Source: Alphaproteobacteria bacterium (lineage in GTDB: Bacteria > Pseudomonadota > Alphaproteobacteria > Sphingomonadales > Sphingomonadaceae). From it: DNA of 43,856 bases. Made by a program: the position numbers and the translations under genes. The notes beneath the pieces are model-generated. The model was not told where the DNA came from, ran no database searches, and saw nothing but the letters and a program-made list of their open reading frames with translations. The stretch's first letter is position 1, and every line of letters begins with the position of its first letter. Location: positions 1 through 43,856 of the forward strand of contig JAUIFP010000020.1 of NCBI GenBank assembly GCA_030430365.1. The letters are read 5' to 3'. Below, piece after piece: positions 33,822-42,722 of this stretch.

Positions 33822-36800
33822 ATGAACCGCAATCTTCGCCGCTTTCTGACTGCTAGTGTGTCGGTTGGCGCGCTCGCGGCAGTGCCAGGCAACGCTGCTA
33901 CGACGACCACCGAGGTGGCCGATCCGGGCACGCAGAACGGTTTCGATCAGAGTTTTTCTGACGACACGGTGGATATCACGCTGGTCCTCTCTGAGGACGG
34001 TGACGATTTCATGTACGGTGTCACCGCTACTGCGGATGGCCTCGCTTCGGCTGTCGTTTCTTCGACGACGGATCCCAATGGCGGTCTGTTTGATCAAACC
34101 GCAACCGCAACGGCAGGTGCTGCGTCGGTGTTGATCTCCAATGTGGGATCCGCTGCGATTGCTGCTGTGGCGACGGCGAGTGGCGCGGGTGTGCAGACGG
34201 CAGAGGCCTCGATTAGTGGTTCCGCTGTCGAACAATACGCATATGCTTCGTCTGCTTCGGGTGTCGCTTCGGCGAGCTTCACGAACGATGGTGTGCTAAA
34301 CGTATTGGCTTCGGGCAACGCGATTTCGACGGGTGCGACCGCGAATGCCGAAGCTAGCGTTGATTACGGCCTCTATCAAAGCGGTACCGCTGGAGCGAGC
34401 GGTGACGTCTCCCTGTCCGCAGTGAATAACGGCATGCTGATGGTGTCTGCGGACGCGAATGCAGATGCTGGCACCGTTGCCAATGCGGACGCGGAAGTCA
34501 GTGGCGGCATCTACCAGTACTCGGCCGATACTTCATTGAATGCGGTGGATTTGTCCGTCGTCAATGCGGCGGATGCTTCATTGCTGGTGGTGGCTGATGC
34601 GAATGCGGTGGGTGCGACCGCGGATGCCTCTGCGGAAGCATCGAGCGCGATTTATCAGTATGTGCATAGCCACGGTTCCGAGGATGTGACGCTGTCCATT
34701 GTCAATGATGGTACTGTAGACGCAGCCGCTTTGGCTGTTGCATCTGCGAGCGTTGGAAGTGCTGAGGCTTCGGCTAGCAACAGCTACGCATTTTACCAGT
34801 CGGCATCGCATGATGGCGGTACGGGTGATGCTGTGGTTTCGCTTGCCAATGGCGGGTCGATCGAGATCACCGCTGTGGCGGATGCGGATGCGGCAACGAA
34901 TGCGGATGCGTACGCATATCTCTATGATGGTGTATATCAAGGCGCTTATGCCAGCGATGGCGATGCGTCGGTTTCGCTTGTCAACGAGACGACGGCGACT
35001 GCCACGACTGCTGCCTCGCCATCGATTTCGATGCTTGCAAGCGCTAATGCTGCGGGTAGCGAGGCGTCTGCCGAGGCTTCGGTCTCTTCGGCAGTCTATC
35101 TGACCGCATCGGCTTATGGCGATGCGTCGGCTAGCATTATGAACGCAGGAACGATTGATATCTCTGCTGTCGCCAATGCAGTGGCGACAGTCGGCGACGC
35201 GTCGGCTGGTGCGTCGATCACTGAGGGTGTTTATGTTTCGGTCAGCGCCTACTCAGCTGGCGATGCATCAATCGATATCGTAAATGCGGGCACGCTGAAT
35301 ATTGCCGCGAATGCTCAGGCAACAGGCGCCACTGGCGCTTCTGCCGAGGCTGAGATTAATAGTCAGGCGATGTACCTCTACGCCGATGCATCTGAAGGCG
35401 GCAACGCTTCGGTTAATATCGACAATAGCGGCATGATCGAAATCTCCGCCAGTGCAATCGCGGCGGCAGATACAGGGTTCGCAGAAGCTTATGGCGATAT
35501 GGACAAAGGTGTTGAGGTGTATGCTTACGCCTCTGATTACGGTGATGCGTCAATTTCACTGAATAACAGTGGTACAATTGCTTTCAACGGGTTTGCTCAG
35601 GCGAGTGGTGATTCCGCAGAAGCGACTGGGTACGCCACGGAAGGCATGTATTTCTACGCATCTGCTAATACAGCGGGAGCCGTTACCGTCGGCAATGTGT
35701 CGATTGATGTCGTCAATTCAGGTGATCTCTCTTTTGTCGCCCAGGGAATTGCGGTGGCCGATTCAGGCGATGCTGACGCGAGCGCATATGCTGAGAGCGC
35801 TCTTACCGCAGAAGCGGTCGCCAACAACGGCGATGCAATCATCACCTACGAAAACTCCGGTTCGATTTCGCTTGTTGCCAGTGCGACGGCGACTGGAGGC
35901 AATGCTGCCGGCACTGCAGGTGCAGCGGATGCTTCAGCGAGTGCGCAGGGTCTGTACAGACTGGATGCCGCTGCTGCTGACGAAGGCAATGCGACTGCAT
36001 CTATTGTGAACAGCGGTTCGTTGGTGGCCGACGCAAATGCGCTCGCCAATGCTTCAACCGAAGCGTACGCATCGGCAGAGGCGTCGGGCGGTTACCAGAC
36101 GGCTGAGGCCAACGACGACCCTGACAAGATGGCGCTCGTCAGCTTCACCAACAGCGGCACTGTAGATATCACTGCGGATGCGACCGCTGTCGGCGGTACG
36201 GATGCATCGGCATATGCTTATGCCTACTCCGCGATCGACCAATTGGCTGACGCGGAAGATGGTGCTGACCCGAGCGGCGGTGCAAGTGCGCTTGTCACCA
36301 ACTCCGGCACCATCAATATGGCTGCACACGCAAATGCAACCGGTGGATCATTCGGTTATGCTACGGCGACCGTTTATGGCGGCTCGCAAGAAGCCTACGC
36401 TGACGATGCCGACGCAGTTGCGTCCTTCGTGAACGATGGCACTTTCAGCCTTGAAGCTATCGCCAACGCAGTGGGCGGCACGGACGCAGAAGCGTCTGCT
36501 GAAGGTTACATCCTCGAGCAATACGCCGCTGTAACCAATGACCTTGTTGCCGATGCAAACGTGTCGTTCATCAATTCTGGTTCCGTGTCACTGAATGTCG
36601 TTGCTAACGCTGCCGGTGGAACGGGTACTACGGATGGTGCTGATGCAACTGCCTCTGCATACGGTCTTTACCAGCAAGCTACCGGTTCTCTTGTCGAATT
36701 CGACAATTCCGGAACTTTCGCAATCCTCGCCGATGCAAGCGCAGTTGCGGCCACTTCGGGTGAAGCATCTGCCTTGGCGACGGGTGTTTCGCAGAGTGCG

Positions 36801-39725
36801 AATGGAACTGGGACGGTCACTGCAAGCTTTGTGAATGCAGGAACGTTCTCGGTGACCGCATCCGCCAATGGCTCCGGCACAAGTGCTTCTGGTTCTGCAG
36901 ATGTCAATGCAACCGCACTGGGTGTATCGCAGTCTGCTAGCGGGGCGGTCGAACTCGTTTCGTTCGACAATAGCGGTGCATTCGACGTCCATGCAGTTGC
37001 AGTCGCGGCAGGCGGAACGGCCGGATCGGCAGACGCATCCGCAAGTGCTCTTGGCTATGCAATTAGCGATGATTTCGATCTGGATGTCACCAATTCCGGT
37101 TCGATGTCAGTCTCTGCGATGGCTACTGGCGTGAATGACGTTGCGGCCAACGCAACCGCCATTCAGGCGATCTCAACCGGTGCTTCAATCGGTGGCACGG
37201 TCACCAATGCTGGAACGCTCTCGGCTGTTGCAGTGGTAGTTGGTGGAACCGGCTCTGACACGGGCGGTGGTATCCTGACCGGTGTCGACAGTGCGAATGC
37301 CGTCGGTATTCATGTCAATGCCGGCCAAAACCTGGCAACAGTGACGAACTCCGGTTCAATCACTGCCATGGCTTGGAACGACGGCGCTACGGCGACGGCA
37401 ACCCCCGGTCTGGCGACGCTTGAACCAGTGATGGCGACAGGTATCCTGTTTTCTAACCAGGGTGCGACGACAGCCACGGGAACTGCCGTGATTGAGAACT
37501 CAGGTTCGATCATGGCTGCGGTTAGCCTGGACAATGGTGCAACGCTGCAACTGGGTAACGCCATCAACGTTCAAGAGGCGCCGAATGCTGTTGACATCAA
37601 CCTGCTTGGTGGTGGCGACATCTACGGCAACATCGAGATCTCTGCTGACGACGCAGTGACCGTTTCGGGTGGCGAGACTTCGTTCGAAGGTATCGTCAAT
37701 CCTGATATGGTGCTCGAAGGCAGCGTCTCGATCGCGGCGGACGGCACTTTGTTCCTTCGCGATAATCCGGAGAGTGCTGCGACCTATGACGGAGCTGCGA
37801 AGGTCTACGCTGACAGCTTCGACATAGCGCCTGATGGAACTCTGGCACTTGAACTGACGAGCTACTCTGACTCGACAGTTTCTGCAGCCAGCGACTATCC
37901 GCAGGTCGAAGCCAATACGGTTGACGTCACGGATGCCCTGTTGGTTGTTCGTCCAGACTCCGAAACCGGTCTCTATGATAACGATTACTACTTCGAAGAT
38001 GTGGTAACGGCGAATGTCGAAGGTGTGGGCCAGTTTGTTAACCCGACTACCAATTCGCTGCTGATGGATCTGGACGTCATCTACGGTGCTTCGTGGGATG
38101 ATGCTCTGGATGCTACGGACGATACGATCGATCTCGCCATTTCCCGCGTTGCCTTTGATGATAGCCGCTTCGGTCTGACGCCTAATCAGGCAAATGCCGC
38201 AACCGGTATCGAAGGTGTCTATGCACCTAGTCTGACTGGTGACTTTGCCGACTTGGTCGGTGAGATGTTCACTCTGACTGATGCCGCTGACTACACCTCG
38301 GCACTGTCGAACCTGCACGGTGCGCAGTACGCGACCTATCTCACCTCGCTGGGTTGGATGGGCAGCCGCTTCAACGGTGTCCTTCAGGACATGGGTGAAT
38401 GCGCAGCGCTTCAGCTCGACAACGGCATGCTTAGCTGCCGCCGCGAGAACTCGGCAGGTATCTGGGGCACGGTCAACTACGGTGCTGAAGACATCGATAC
38501 CGATCCGGCTCGGGATGCGACGGGTTACTCCGGTGACCAGTGGTACGCTGCAATCGGTGGTGACTTCACCATTGGCGACGCTGCAGTGATCGGTCTGGGT
38601 GTCGGCTACGTGAAGAACGAAGGCGACTTCGATCTCTACAACGGCTCGATCGATGCCGACGGTTACCAGGTTGGTCTGTATGCTTCCTACGATCCGGGCC
38701 AGTTCTACTGGAAGGGCGCAGTCAGCTACACCGACATCGGTGGCGACGCTTCCCGCACGGTCACGGTCGGTACTGTTACCGGCACGGCCACTGCGGAAGT
38801 GGATGCCAACATCTGGTCCGCCGGTGGCGAACTGGGCTATCGCTTCCCACTGGGTGGCGCGACGCTCACGCCTTATGCTGGCCTCGACTACGTGTCGGCA
38901 GAACTCGAAGGCTTCACCGAAACCGGAACCTCGGGCGGCGTGCTGGCTGTCAACGACAGCAAGCTCGACTACCTGACTTCGGAAGCTGGCCTGAAGCTGG
39001 CCGGTCAGTTCGGCAACGGCATCGTGCCGGAAGCCAAGGTTGGCTGGCGCCACGAGTTCGAAGGCAATGACGCCAACTTCACTGCATCCTATGCCCTGCA
39101 GCCGGGTTCGACCTTCCGGGTCTACGCTCCGGAAACGGGTGACGATGCGATCGTGGCTGGTGTCTCGCTCTCGGCTCCGATCGGAGAGAGCACCTTCGTC
39201 AAGGTTGGTTATGAAGGCTGGATGTCCGATGGACAGAATGTCCACTCAGGCTTCCTGACGCTGCGGCATGAGTTCGGTGGGGAGACTGCTCCTCCGCCGC
39301 CTCCCCCGCCGCCCCCGCCCCCGCCGCCGCCTCCGCCTCCGCCGCCCCCACCGCCGCCGCCGCCTGCGCCGGTGTGCAACAAGGGACCGTACATCGTGTT
39401 CTTTGACTGGGATTCGTCGGATATTACGCCGGAAGCGGCAACGATCCTGGACAACGCGGTAACGGCCTACGGCAATTGCGAGAGCGTTCCGATCATGCTG
39501 GCAGGTTATGCCGACCGTTCGGGCAGCCCCGCTTATAACGTGGCACTTTCCGAACGCCGGAATGACTCGGTCGAGACCTATCTCACCGGCAAGGGAATTC
39601 CGGAAACGGCGATCTCCAGCGAGGCATTCGGTGAAGAAAACCCGCGCGTTCCCACCGCAGACGGTGTGCGCGAGCTTCAGAACCGCCGCGTGGAAATCAC
39701 CTACGGACCTGGTTCGGGCAACTAA
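33822..39725 (+). CDS. giant autotransporter-OmpA fusion surface protein
   Basis: A 1,967-residue protein. A Sec signal (NLRRFLTASVSVGALAAV, cleavage after GNA) precedes a passenger (about 26-1300) built from about 25 copies of N-[SAD]-G-[TS]-[ILVF]-x-[VILF]. The copies lie roughly 47 residues apart, separated by A-x-A-x-A strands and an aromatic I/V-Y-Q turn, consistent with a beta-solenoid. An autotransporter-type barrel spans about 1543-1817 (GIWGTVNYGAED to SGFLTLRHEF). Then come 25 consecutive prolines (1824-1848) and an OmpA-like peptidoglycan-binding domain (about 1855-1962) with GYADRSGSPAYNVALSERR and ELQNRRVEITYG. ATG 33822 is preferred (GAGGGAG 11 bases upstream); ATG 33804 is in frame. 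Passenger DNA is visibly lower in GC. It would project from the surface while holding peptidoglycan. Adhesion or an outer layer are possible roles. Confidence 0.88.
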   Translation: MNRNLRRFLTASVSVGALAAVPGNAATTTTEVADPGTQNGFDQSFSDDTVDITLVLSEDGDDFMYGVTATADGLASAVVSSTTDPNGGLFDQTATATAGAASVLISNVGSAAIAAVATASGAGVQTAEASISGSAVEQYAYASSASGVASASFTNDGVLNVLASGNAISTGATANAEASVDYGLYQSGTAGASGDVSLSAVNNGMLMVSADANADAGTVANADAEVSGGIYQYSADTSLNAVDLSVVNAADASLLVVADANAVGATADASAEASSAIYQYVHSHGSEDVTLSIVNDGTVDAAALAVASASVGSAEASASNSYAFYQSASHDGGTGDAVVSLANGGSIEITAVADADAATNADAYAYLYDGVYQGAYASDGDASVSLVNETTATATTAASPSISMLASANAAGSEASAEASVSSAVYLTASAYGDASASIMNAGTIDISAVANAVATVGDASAGASITEGVYVSVSAYSAGDASIDIVNAGTLNIAANAQATGATGASAEAEINSQAMYLYADASEGGNASVNIDNSGMIEISASAIAAADTGFAEAYGDMDKGVEVYAYASDYGDASISLNNSGTIAFNGFAQASGDSAEATGYATEGMYFYASANTAGAVTVGNVSIDVVNSGDLSFVAQGIAVADSGDADASAYAESALTAEAVANNGDAIITYENSGSISLVASATATGGNAAGTAGAADASASAQGLYRLDAAAADEGNATASIVNSGSLVADANALANASTEAYASAEASGGYQTAEANDDPDKMALVSFTNSGTVDITADATAVGGTDASAYAYAYSAIDQLADAEDGADPSGGASALVTNSGTINMAAHANATGGSFGYATATVYGGSQEAYADDADAVASFVNDGTFSLEAIANAVGGTDAEASAEGYILEQYAAVTNDLVADANVSFINSGSVSLNVVANAAGGTGTTDGADATASAYGLYQQATGSLVEFDNSGTFAILADASAVAATSGEASALATGVSQSANGTGTVTASFVNAGTFSVTASANGSGTSASGSADVNATALGVSQSASGAVELVSFDNSGAFDVHAVAVAAGGTAGSADASASALGYAISDDFDLDVTNSGSMSVSAMATGVNDVAANATAIQAISTGASIGGTVTNAGTLSAVAVVVGGTGSDTGGGILTGVDSANAVGIHVNAGQNLATVTNSGSITAMAWNDGATATATPGLATLEPVMATGILFSNQGATTATGTAVIENSGSIMAAVSLDNGATLQLGNAINVQEAPNAVDINLLGGGDIYGNIEISADDAVTVSGGETSFEGIVNPDMVLEGSVSIAADGTLFLRDNPESAATYDGAAKVYADSFDIAPDGTLALELTSYSDSTVSAASDYPQVEANTVDVTDALLVVRPDSETGLYDNDYYFEDVVTANVEGVGQFVNPTTNSLLMDLDVIYGASWDDALDATDDTIDLAISRVAFDDSRFGLTPNQANAATGIEGVYAPSLTGDFADLVGEMFTLTDAADYTSALSNLHGAQYATYLTSLGWMGSRFNGVLQDMGECAALQLDNGMLSCRRENSAGIWGTVNYGAEDIDTDPARDATGYSGDQWYAAIGGDFTIGDAAVIGLGVGYVKNEGDFDLYNGSIDADGYQVGLYASYDPGQFYWKGAVSYTDIGGDASRTVTVGTVTGTATAEVDANIWSAGGELGYRFPLGGATLTPYAGLDYVSAELEGFTETGTSGGVLAVNDSKLDYLTSEAGLKLAGQFGNGIVPEAKVGWRHEFEGNDANFTASYALQPGSTFRVYAPETGDDAIVAGVSLSAPIGESTFVKVGYEGWMSDGQNVHSGFLTLRHEFGGETAPPPPPPPPPPPPPPPPPPPPPPPPPAPVCNKGPYIVFFDWDSSDITPEAATILDNAVTAYGNCESVPIMLAGYADRSGSPAYNVALSERRNDSVETYLTGKGIPETAISSEAFGEENPRVPTADGVRELQNRRVEITYGPGSGN
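39291..39365 (+). repeat. 25-codon proline tract
   Basis: Twenty-five consecutive CCN codons (mixed CCG, CCC, CCT and one CCA) encode an uninterrupted poly-proline linker between the autotransporter barrel and the OmpA domain. Codon mixing limits simple slippage, but the tract is C/G-monotonous and is a likely site of length variation and assembly error. Confidence 0.95.
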
Positions 39726-39759
39726 GGTTGCTTGGCCAGCCGGAAGGCTGACTTAAACG

Positions 39760-39790
39760 AAAGGCCCGGAGGGAAACCTCCGGGCCTTTT
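39760..39790 (+). terminator. intrinsic terminator after the giant surface protein gene
   Basis: A perfect 13-bp stem (AAAGGCCCGGAGG / CCTCCGGGCCTTT) with a GAAA loop is followed by T residues on the plus strand, and A residues precede it, so it may work in both directions. It lies 35 bases after the stop codon. Confidence 0.92.
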
Positions 39791-39921
39791 GCTTTGTCGA
39801 TTGGTTCGCTGAGAGTTAGCAAGGCGATGCTGTGGCCTGGCTCTTGCCAAGTTGAGCGATGAAGTTTGCGGGGCAGGGCTGCACGCGATCTAGTTGGAGT
39901 TAGGACGCGCGTGGCTGCGCT

Positions 39922-40770
39922 TCAGGCTAGCAGGCCCAAATCGAGTATTTCGCTGACATTGTCGATTACGCGGTGCGGCCGGCGGATCTGTTCAGTCTGA
40001 GCCCATTCATCGAGGTTCGTCGTCCCGGTCGTCACTCCGACGCCAATTGCGCCGCCTAGCCGGGCCATTTCAGTTTCGACTTTCGGGTCGTCTCCCAGGA
40101 CCATGACTTCATGCAAGTCGACGCCGAGTTTGTCCGCGATGAACTGCATGGCATGGAGCGAAGGCTTTCCGGTTACTTCGGGTTCCTGTGCAGTCACTCG
40201 GGCGATTGCGCCGCAAATGGCACAGCTGAACCCGAATGAACGGCCGGTCTGCGTCGCGAAAAAGGGCACGTCCGAGGCGGTGAAGAAGGCACCGCCATTC
40301 AGCACGGCTTCCGCAGCAGCATGGATGTCTTCCATTGTGCAATCGGGATTCCACGCGACGTAGATTGCGGGTGCATTCTGGGCGCTTGGTTCTCCGGGTA
40401 GGCAAGTTGAAACGCCCAATTCTTCCAGAGCGTCACGGACGCCTTGCGTGCCTAGAACCATGACCTTTTCGAAACCGCGTTGGCGGAAGACTTCCGCAGC
40501 GACACTGTTTGGGGTGAATAGATCGCTATCCTCGATCGGAAGGCCCAGGGCGTGCAAGCGGGGGGCCTGGCTCGCAGCGGGATAGGCGCTGCCATTGGTG
40601 AGCGCCAAGAATGGGATCCCGCGTTCTTTGAGTTCAGTCAGTGTTTCGACTGCGCCGGGCAGCACCCGGTACTCGCCGAGTTCGCGGTTGCTGAGGATCA
40701 ATGTCCCGTCGAGGTCGAACATGACGCCGCGCGCCTTGCCGGCGGGTTCGTCGAATTGAGGATGGATCAT
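39922..40770 (-). CDS. HAD-superfamily (type IIA, NagD-like) phosphatase
   Basis: A 282-residue cytosolic phosphatase with all four HAD motifs: I, MFDLDGTLI (nucleophile Asp19, Asp21); II, FLALTNGS; III, Lys in TGKPS; IV, VLGDDPKVETEM. A C2-type cap (NagD-like) lies between II and III. It is the last gene of the right-edge operon, 3 bp after the carboxyltransferase. In the SYK-6 acetovanillone system the phosphatase AcvF dephosphorylates the phosphorylated intermediate; this gene is placed to do that job. Phosphoglycolate or 4-nitrophenylphosphatase-type activity is the alternative if context is ignored. Confidence 0.85.
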   Translation of the reverse strand: MIHPQFDEPAGKARGVMFDLDGTLILSNRELGEYRVLPGAVETLTELKERGIPFLALTNGSAYPAASQAPRLHALGLPIEDSDLFTPNSVAAEVFRQRGFEKVMVLGTQGVRDALEELGVSTCLPGEPSAQNAPAIYVAWNPDCTMEDIHAAAEAVLNGGAFFTASDVPFFATQTGRSFGFSCAICGAIARVTAQEPEVTGKPSLHAMQFIADKLGVDLHEVMVLGDDPKVETEMARLGGAIGVGVTTGTTNLDEWAQTEQIRRPHRVIDNVSEILDLGLLA

Positions 40771-40773
40771 GGC

Positions 40774-42234
40774 TTATGCTTCCAGCTCGAGCCGGAAGCC
40801 TTCCTTTTCTATTTCGATGTGGTCGACGTTCTGGCGCTTCAGCACATCGCGAAGCAGGTTCATCACAGGCGCTATCTCCGGATCGTAGTGGCGCGGTGCG
40901 GGCCCAGCATCTTGCATCGCGTCGACGAGATTGGCGGGCATGGTAGCGCGCAGGAGAAACTCTTCATCGGATAGGTTCGCGCCTATTCGTTTTCTCAGCG
41001 AAGCGAGATCGCCCATGCCGGTTTCTGCATCCAATTCCTTTGTGCGGGGATTGGCCATGATCCTGTCCATGACTTCCGGGTCGATCGGTGCGTTGGGGCG
41101 GCCGAACTTGCCGAGCGCGAAGCGGATGATCTCGTCCGGAATGACGCCGTAGCGTTCCTTGCCGGTCACATTCATGACGGCCTGGGTCTGCAGCATCTGG
41201 GCGAAGGGTGTCATAACGATCGGCCAGCCCAGCTCTTCGCGTACGCGCCCGAGTTCCTCGATCACTGCGCCTTCGAGATGCGGAACGCGCTGGTCGGCAA
41301 GGTGGCGGCGCATGGTGCCCACCATTCCCCCGGGAAGGTTGTGATGGAAATAGGCGGCATCGAACGCCATGGGATGGCCGGTGGGAAGCCCCTCCGCCTC
41401 TGCCAGATCGCTGAAATAGCGGCAGACCCGGGCCACAGCCTCGTCGTCCACTTGCACTTCGTGGCCCATCGCCCTCAGATTGCCGATCATCCGCTGGATG
41501 GGAGGATTGGATGTGCCGTCGGCCGCACCGCCGCTGGCGCATTGCAGAGCCGAGATGCCGAGCTCCGCTCCTTCGAGATAGGCCTGCTCGGCCAGACCGA
41601 TCGTGCAGTGAGAATGGAGTTCCAGCGGCTTGTCGCCGATCTCGGCCGTGATCGCGGGGATCAGCGTGCGTGCGCGGCGGCTCGTCAGCAAGCCGCCCGG
41701 ATCCTTGATATAGAGCGCATCGATATCGGGGCTGGCGGCCATAACCCGCGCCGCTTCGGCATAGTGGGCATCGTCATGGATCGGGCTGATCGAGTAAACG
41801 AGCGCGCCGATGACTTCCTCTCCGCCGGCGCGCTTCACCATGCGCGCAACCTCTGCATTGGAGGCGGCGTCGTTCATCGGGTCGGCCAGGGCGAAACGGC
41901 GAATGCCGTTGGTCGCCAATGTGCGGAAGGCCAGCTCCATGAATTCTGGGCTCGCGGTTTCCCAAGCGATGAAGCGGAAGCCGGTGGAAAGGAATTGCAG
42001 CGGCGTATCGGGGCAAGCCTGCGCCATGCCGCGAATGCGCTCCCACGGGTCTTCCTGCTTGTAGCGGACGGCCACGCCCATATGCGTGCTGGTCGTGAAG
42101 TCGATGGCCTTGAAGCCGCATTCCTCCATCACCGGTGCAATGGTCAGCGTCTTGGCCGTATCGACGCCGAGCGCGCCCCACAGGCACTGATTGCCGTCCC
42201 TGAGGGAAGTCTCGACCAGCTGGATCGTCGCCAT
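40774..42234 (-). CDS. biotin-dependent carboxyltransferase (HMGL/OadA-like TIM barrel)
   Basis: A 486-residue protein with the HMGL-like barrel and C-terminal PYC/OadA conserved region used by carboxyltransferases that move CO2 from carboxybiotin. Barrel motifs are SLRDGNQ (residues 10-16), the Lys of YIKDPGG (Lys177, the carbamylated-lysine position) and LHSHCTIGL (His207/His209 metal ligands). Compared with pyruvate carboxylase the first motif is LRDGNQCLWGAL rather than the LRDAHQSLLATR type, and the arginine after it is absent, which argues for a substrate other than pyruvate. ATG 42234 has GGAGG upstream, 2 bp after the biotin carrier gene. It is a candidate for the AcvCDE/HpeCBA-type ketone carboxylase. 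Confidence 0.85.
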   Translation of the reverse strand: MATIQLVETSLRDGNQCLWGALGVDTAKTLTIAPVMEECGFKAIDFTTSTHMGVAVRYKQEDPWERIRGMAQACPDTPLQFLSTGFRFIAWETASPEFMELAFRTLATNGIRRFALADPMNDAASNAEVARMVKRAGGEEVIGALVYSISPIHDDAHYAEAARVMAASPDIDALYIKDPGGLLTSRRARTLIPAITAEIGDKPLELHSHCTIGLAEQAYLEGAELGISALQCASGGAADGTSNPPIQRMIGNLRAMGHEVQVDDEAVARVCRYFSDLAEAEGLPTGHPMAFDAAYFHHNLPGGMVGTMRRHLADQRVPHLEGAVIEELGRVREELGWPIVMTPFAQMLQTQAVMNVTGKERYGVIPDEIIRFALGKFGRPNAPIDPEVMDRIMANPRTKELDAETGMGDLASLRKRIGANLSDEEFLLRATMPANLVDAMQDAGPAPRHYDPEIAPVMNLLRDVLKRQNVDHIEIEKEGFRLELEA

Positions 42235-42236
42235 TC

Positions 42237-42722
42237 CTAGCCTCCCGTCCTGACGCGGATCAGGGGCTGATCCTGCTCCACTGCGGAGCCATTCTCCGCC
42301 AGCAGGGCTACGACGGTTCCCGAAACGCCGGCGCGGATCGGGTTCATCAGCTTCATGACCTCGATGATGCCGATCGTGGTATCTTCCGTCACCTTGTCGC
42401 CGGGCTGGACGAAAGGCGGATCGCCGGGGCGGGGGGCTTGATAGAAATTGCCGAGCAGCGGCGCGGGCACGTCGACTTCTCCGGCACCGGCCTCAGCGCT
42501 CGCGGCGGTACCGGATGCAGATGCCTGCTCCGGCGCATCTGCGGGGTGGCCAATGTCGACCGTCTCTGCGCCGGTTTCCTCCTCGTCATAGGCAAAGTGT
42601 CTGCCGGGTCCGCCTCTGCTGATCCGCAGCTTGAAGTCGCCGATTTCCAGCTTGAGCTGGGAGAAATGGGATTCGTCGAGCAGCCGCGTGATCTCGGCGA
42701 TGTCCTTGGCCGAAAGGATCAT
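42237..42722 (-). CDS. biotin carboxyl carrier protein (BCCP)
   Basis: A 161-residue protein with an AccB-like N-terminus (ILSAKDIAEITRLLDESHF) and a Pro/Ala-rich flexible linker (about 60-90). The biotinyl domain starts at PLLGNFYQAPRPGDPPFVQP and carries the biotinylation site EVMKLMN with Lys124. The M of EVMKLM is conserved; the usual Ala before it is Val. Its start ATG 42722 overlaps the upstream stop (ATGA), and the carboxyltransferase follows after 2 bp. It carries CO2 from a biotin carboxylase, not present in this window, to the carboxyltransferase. A role in acetyl-CoA carboxylase is possible but context argues against it. Confidence 0.9.
   Translation of the reverse strand: MILSAKDIAEITRLLDESHFSQLKLEIGDFKLRISRGGPGRHFAYDEEETGAETVDIGHPADAPEQASASGTAASAEAGAGEVDVPAPLLGNFYQAPRPGDPPFVQPGDKVTEDTTIGIIEVMKLMNPIRAGVSGTVVALLAENGSAVEQDQPLIRVRTGG

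Noticed and set aside
34100..37500. Repeated DNA units that might suggest a CRISPR array or an integrated repeat element
   Set aside because: The repeats keep one open frame, vary in length and sequence, and encode beta-strand motifs; there are no constant repeats with unique spacers and no cas genes.
37500..39245. A 581-codon open frame on the minus strand
   Set aside because: It is antisense to the linker and barrel part of the giant surface protein, and its composition fits a shadow frame.
39209..39454. A poly-glycine protein on the minus strand
   Set aside because: It is simply the complement of the proline codon tract and has no ribosome-binding site.
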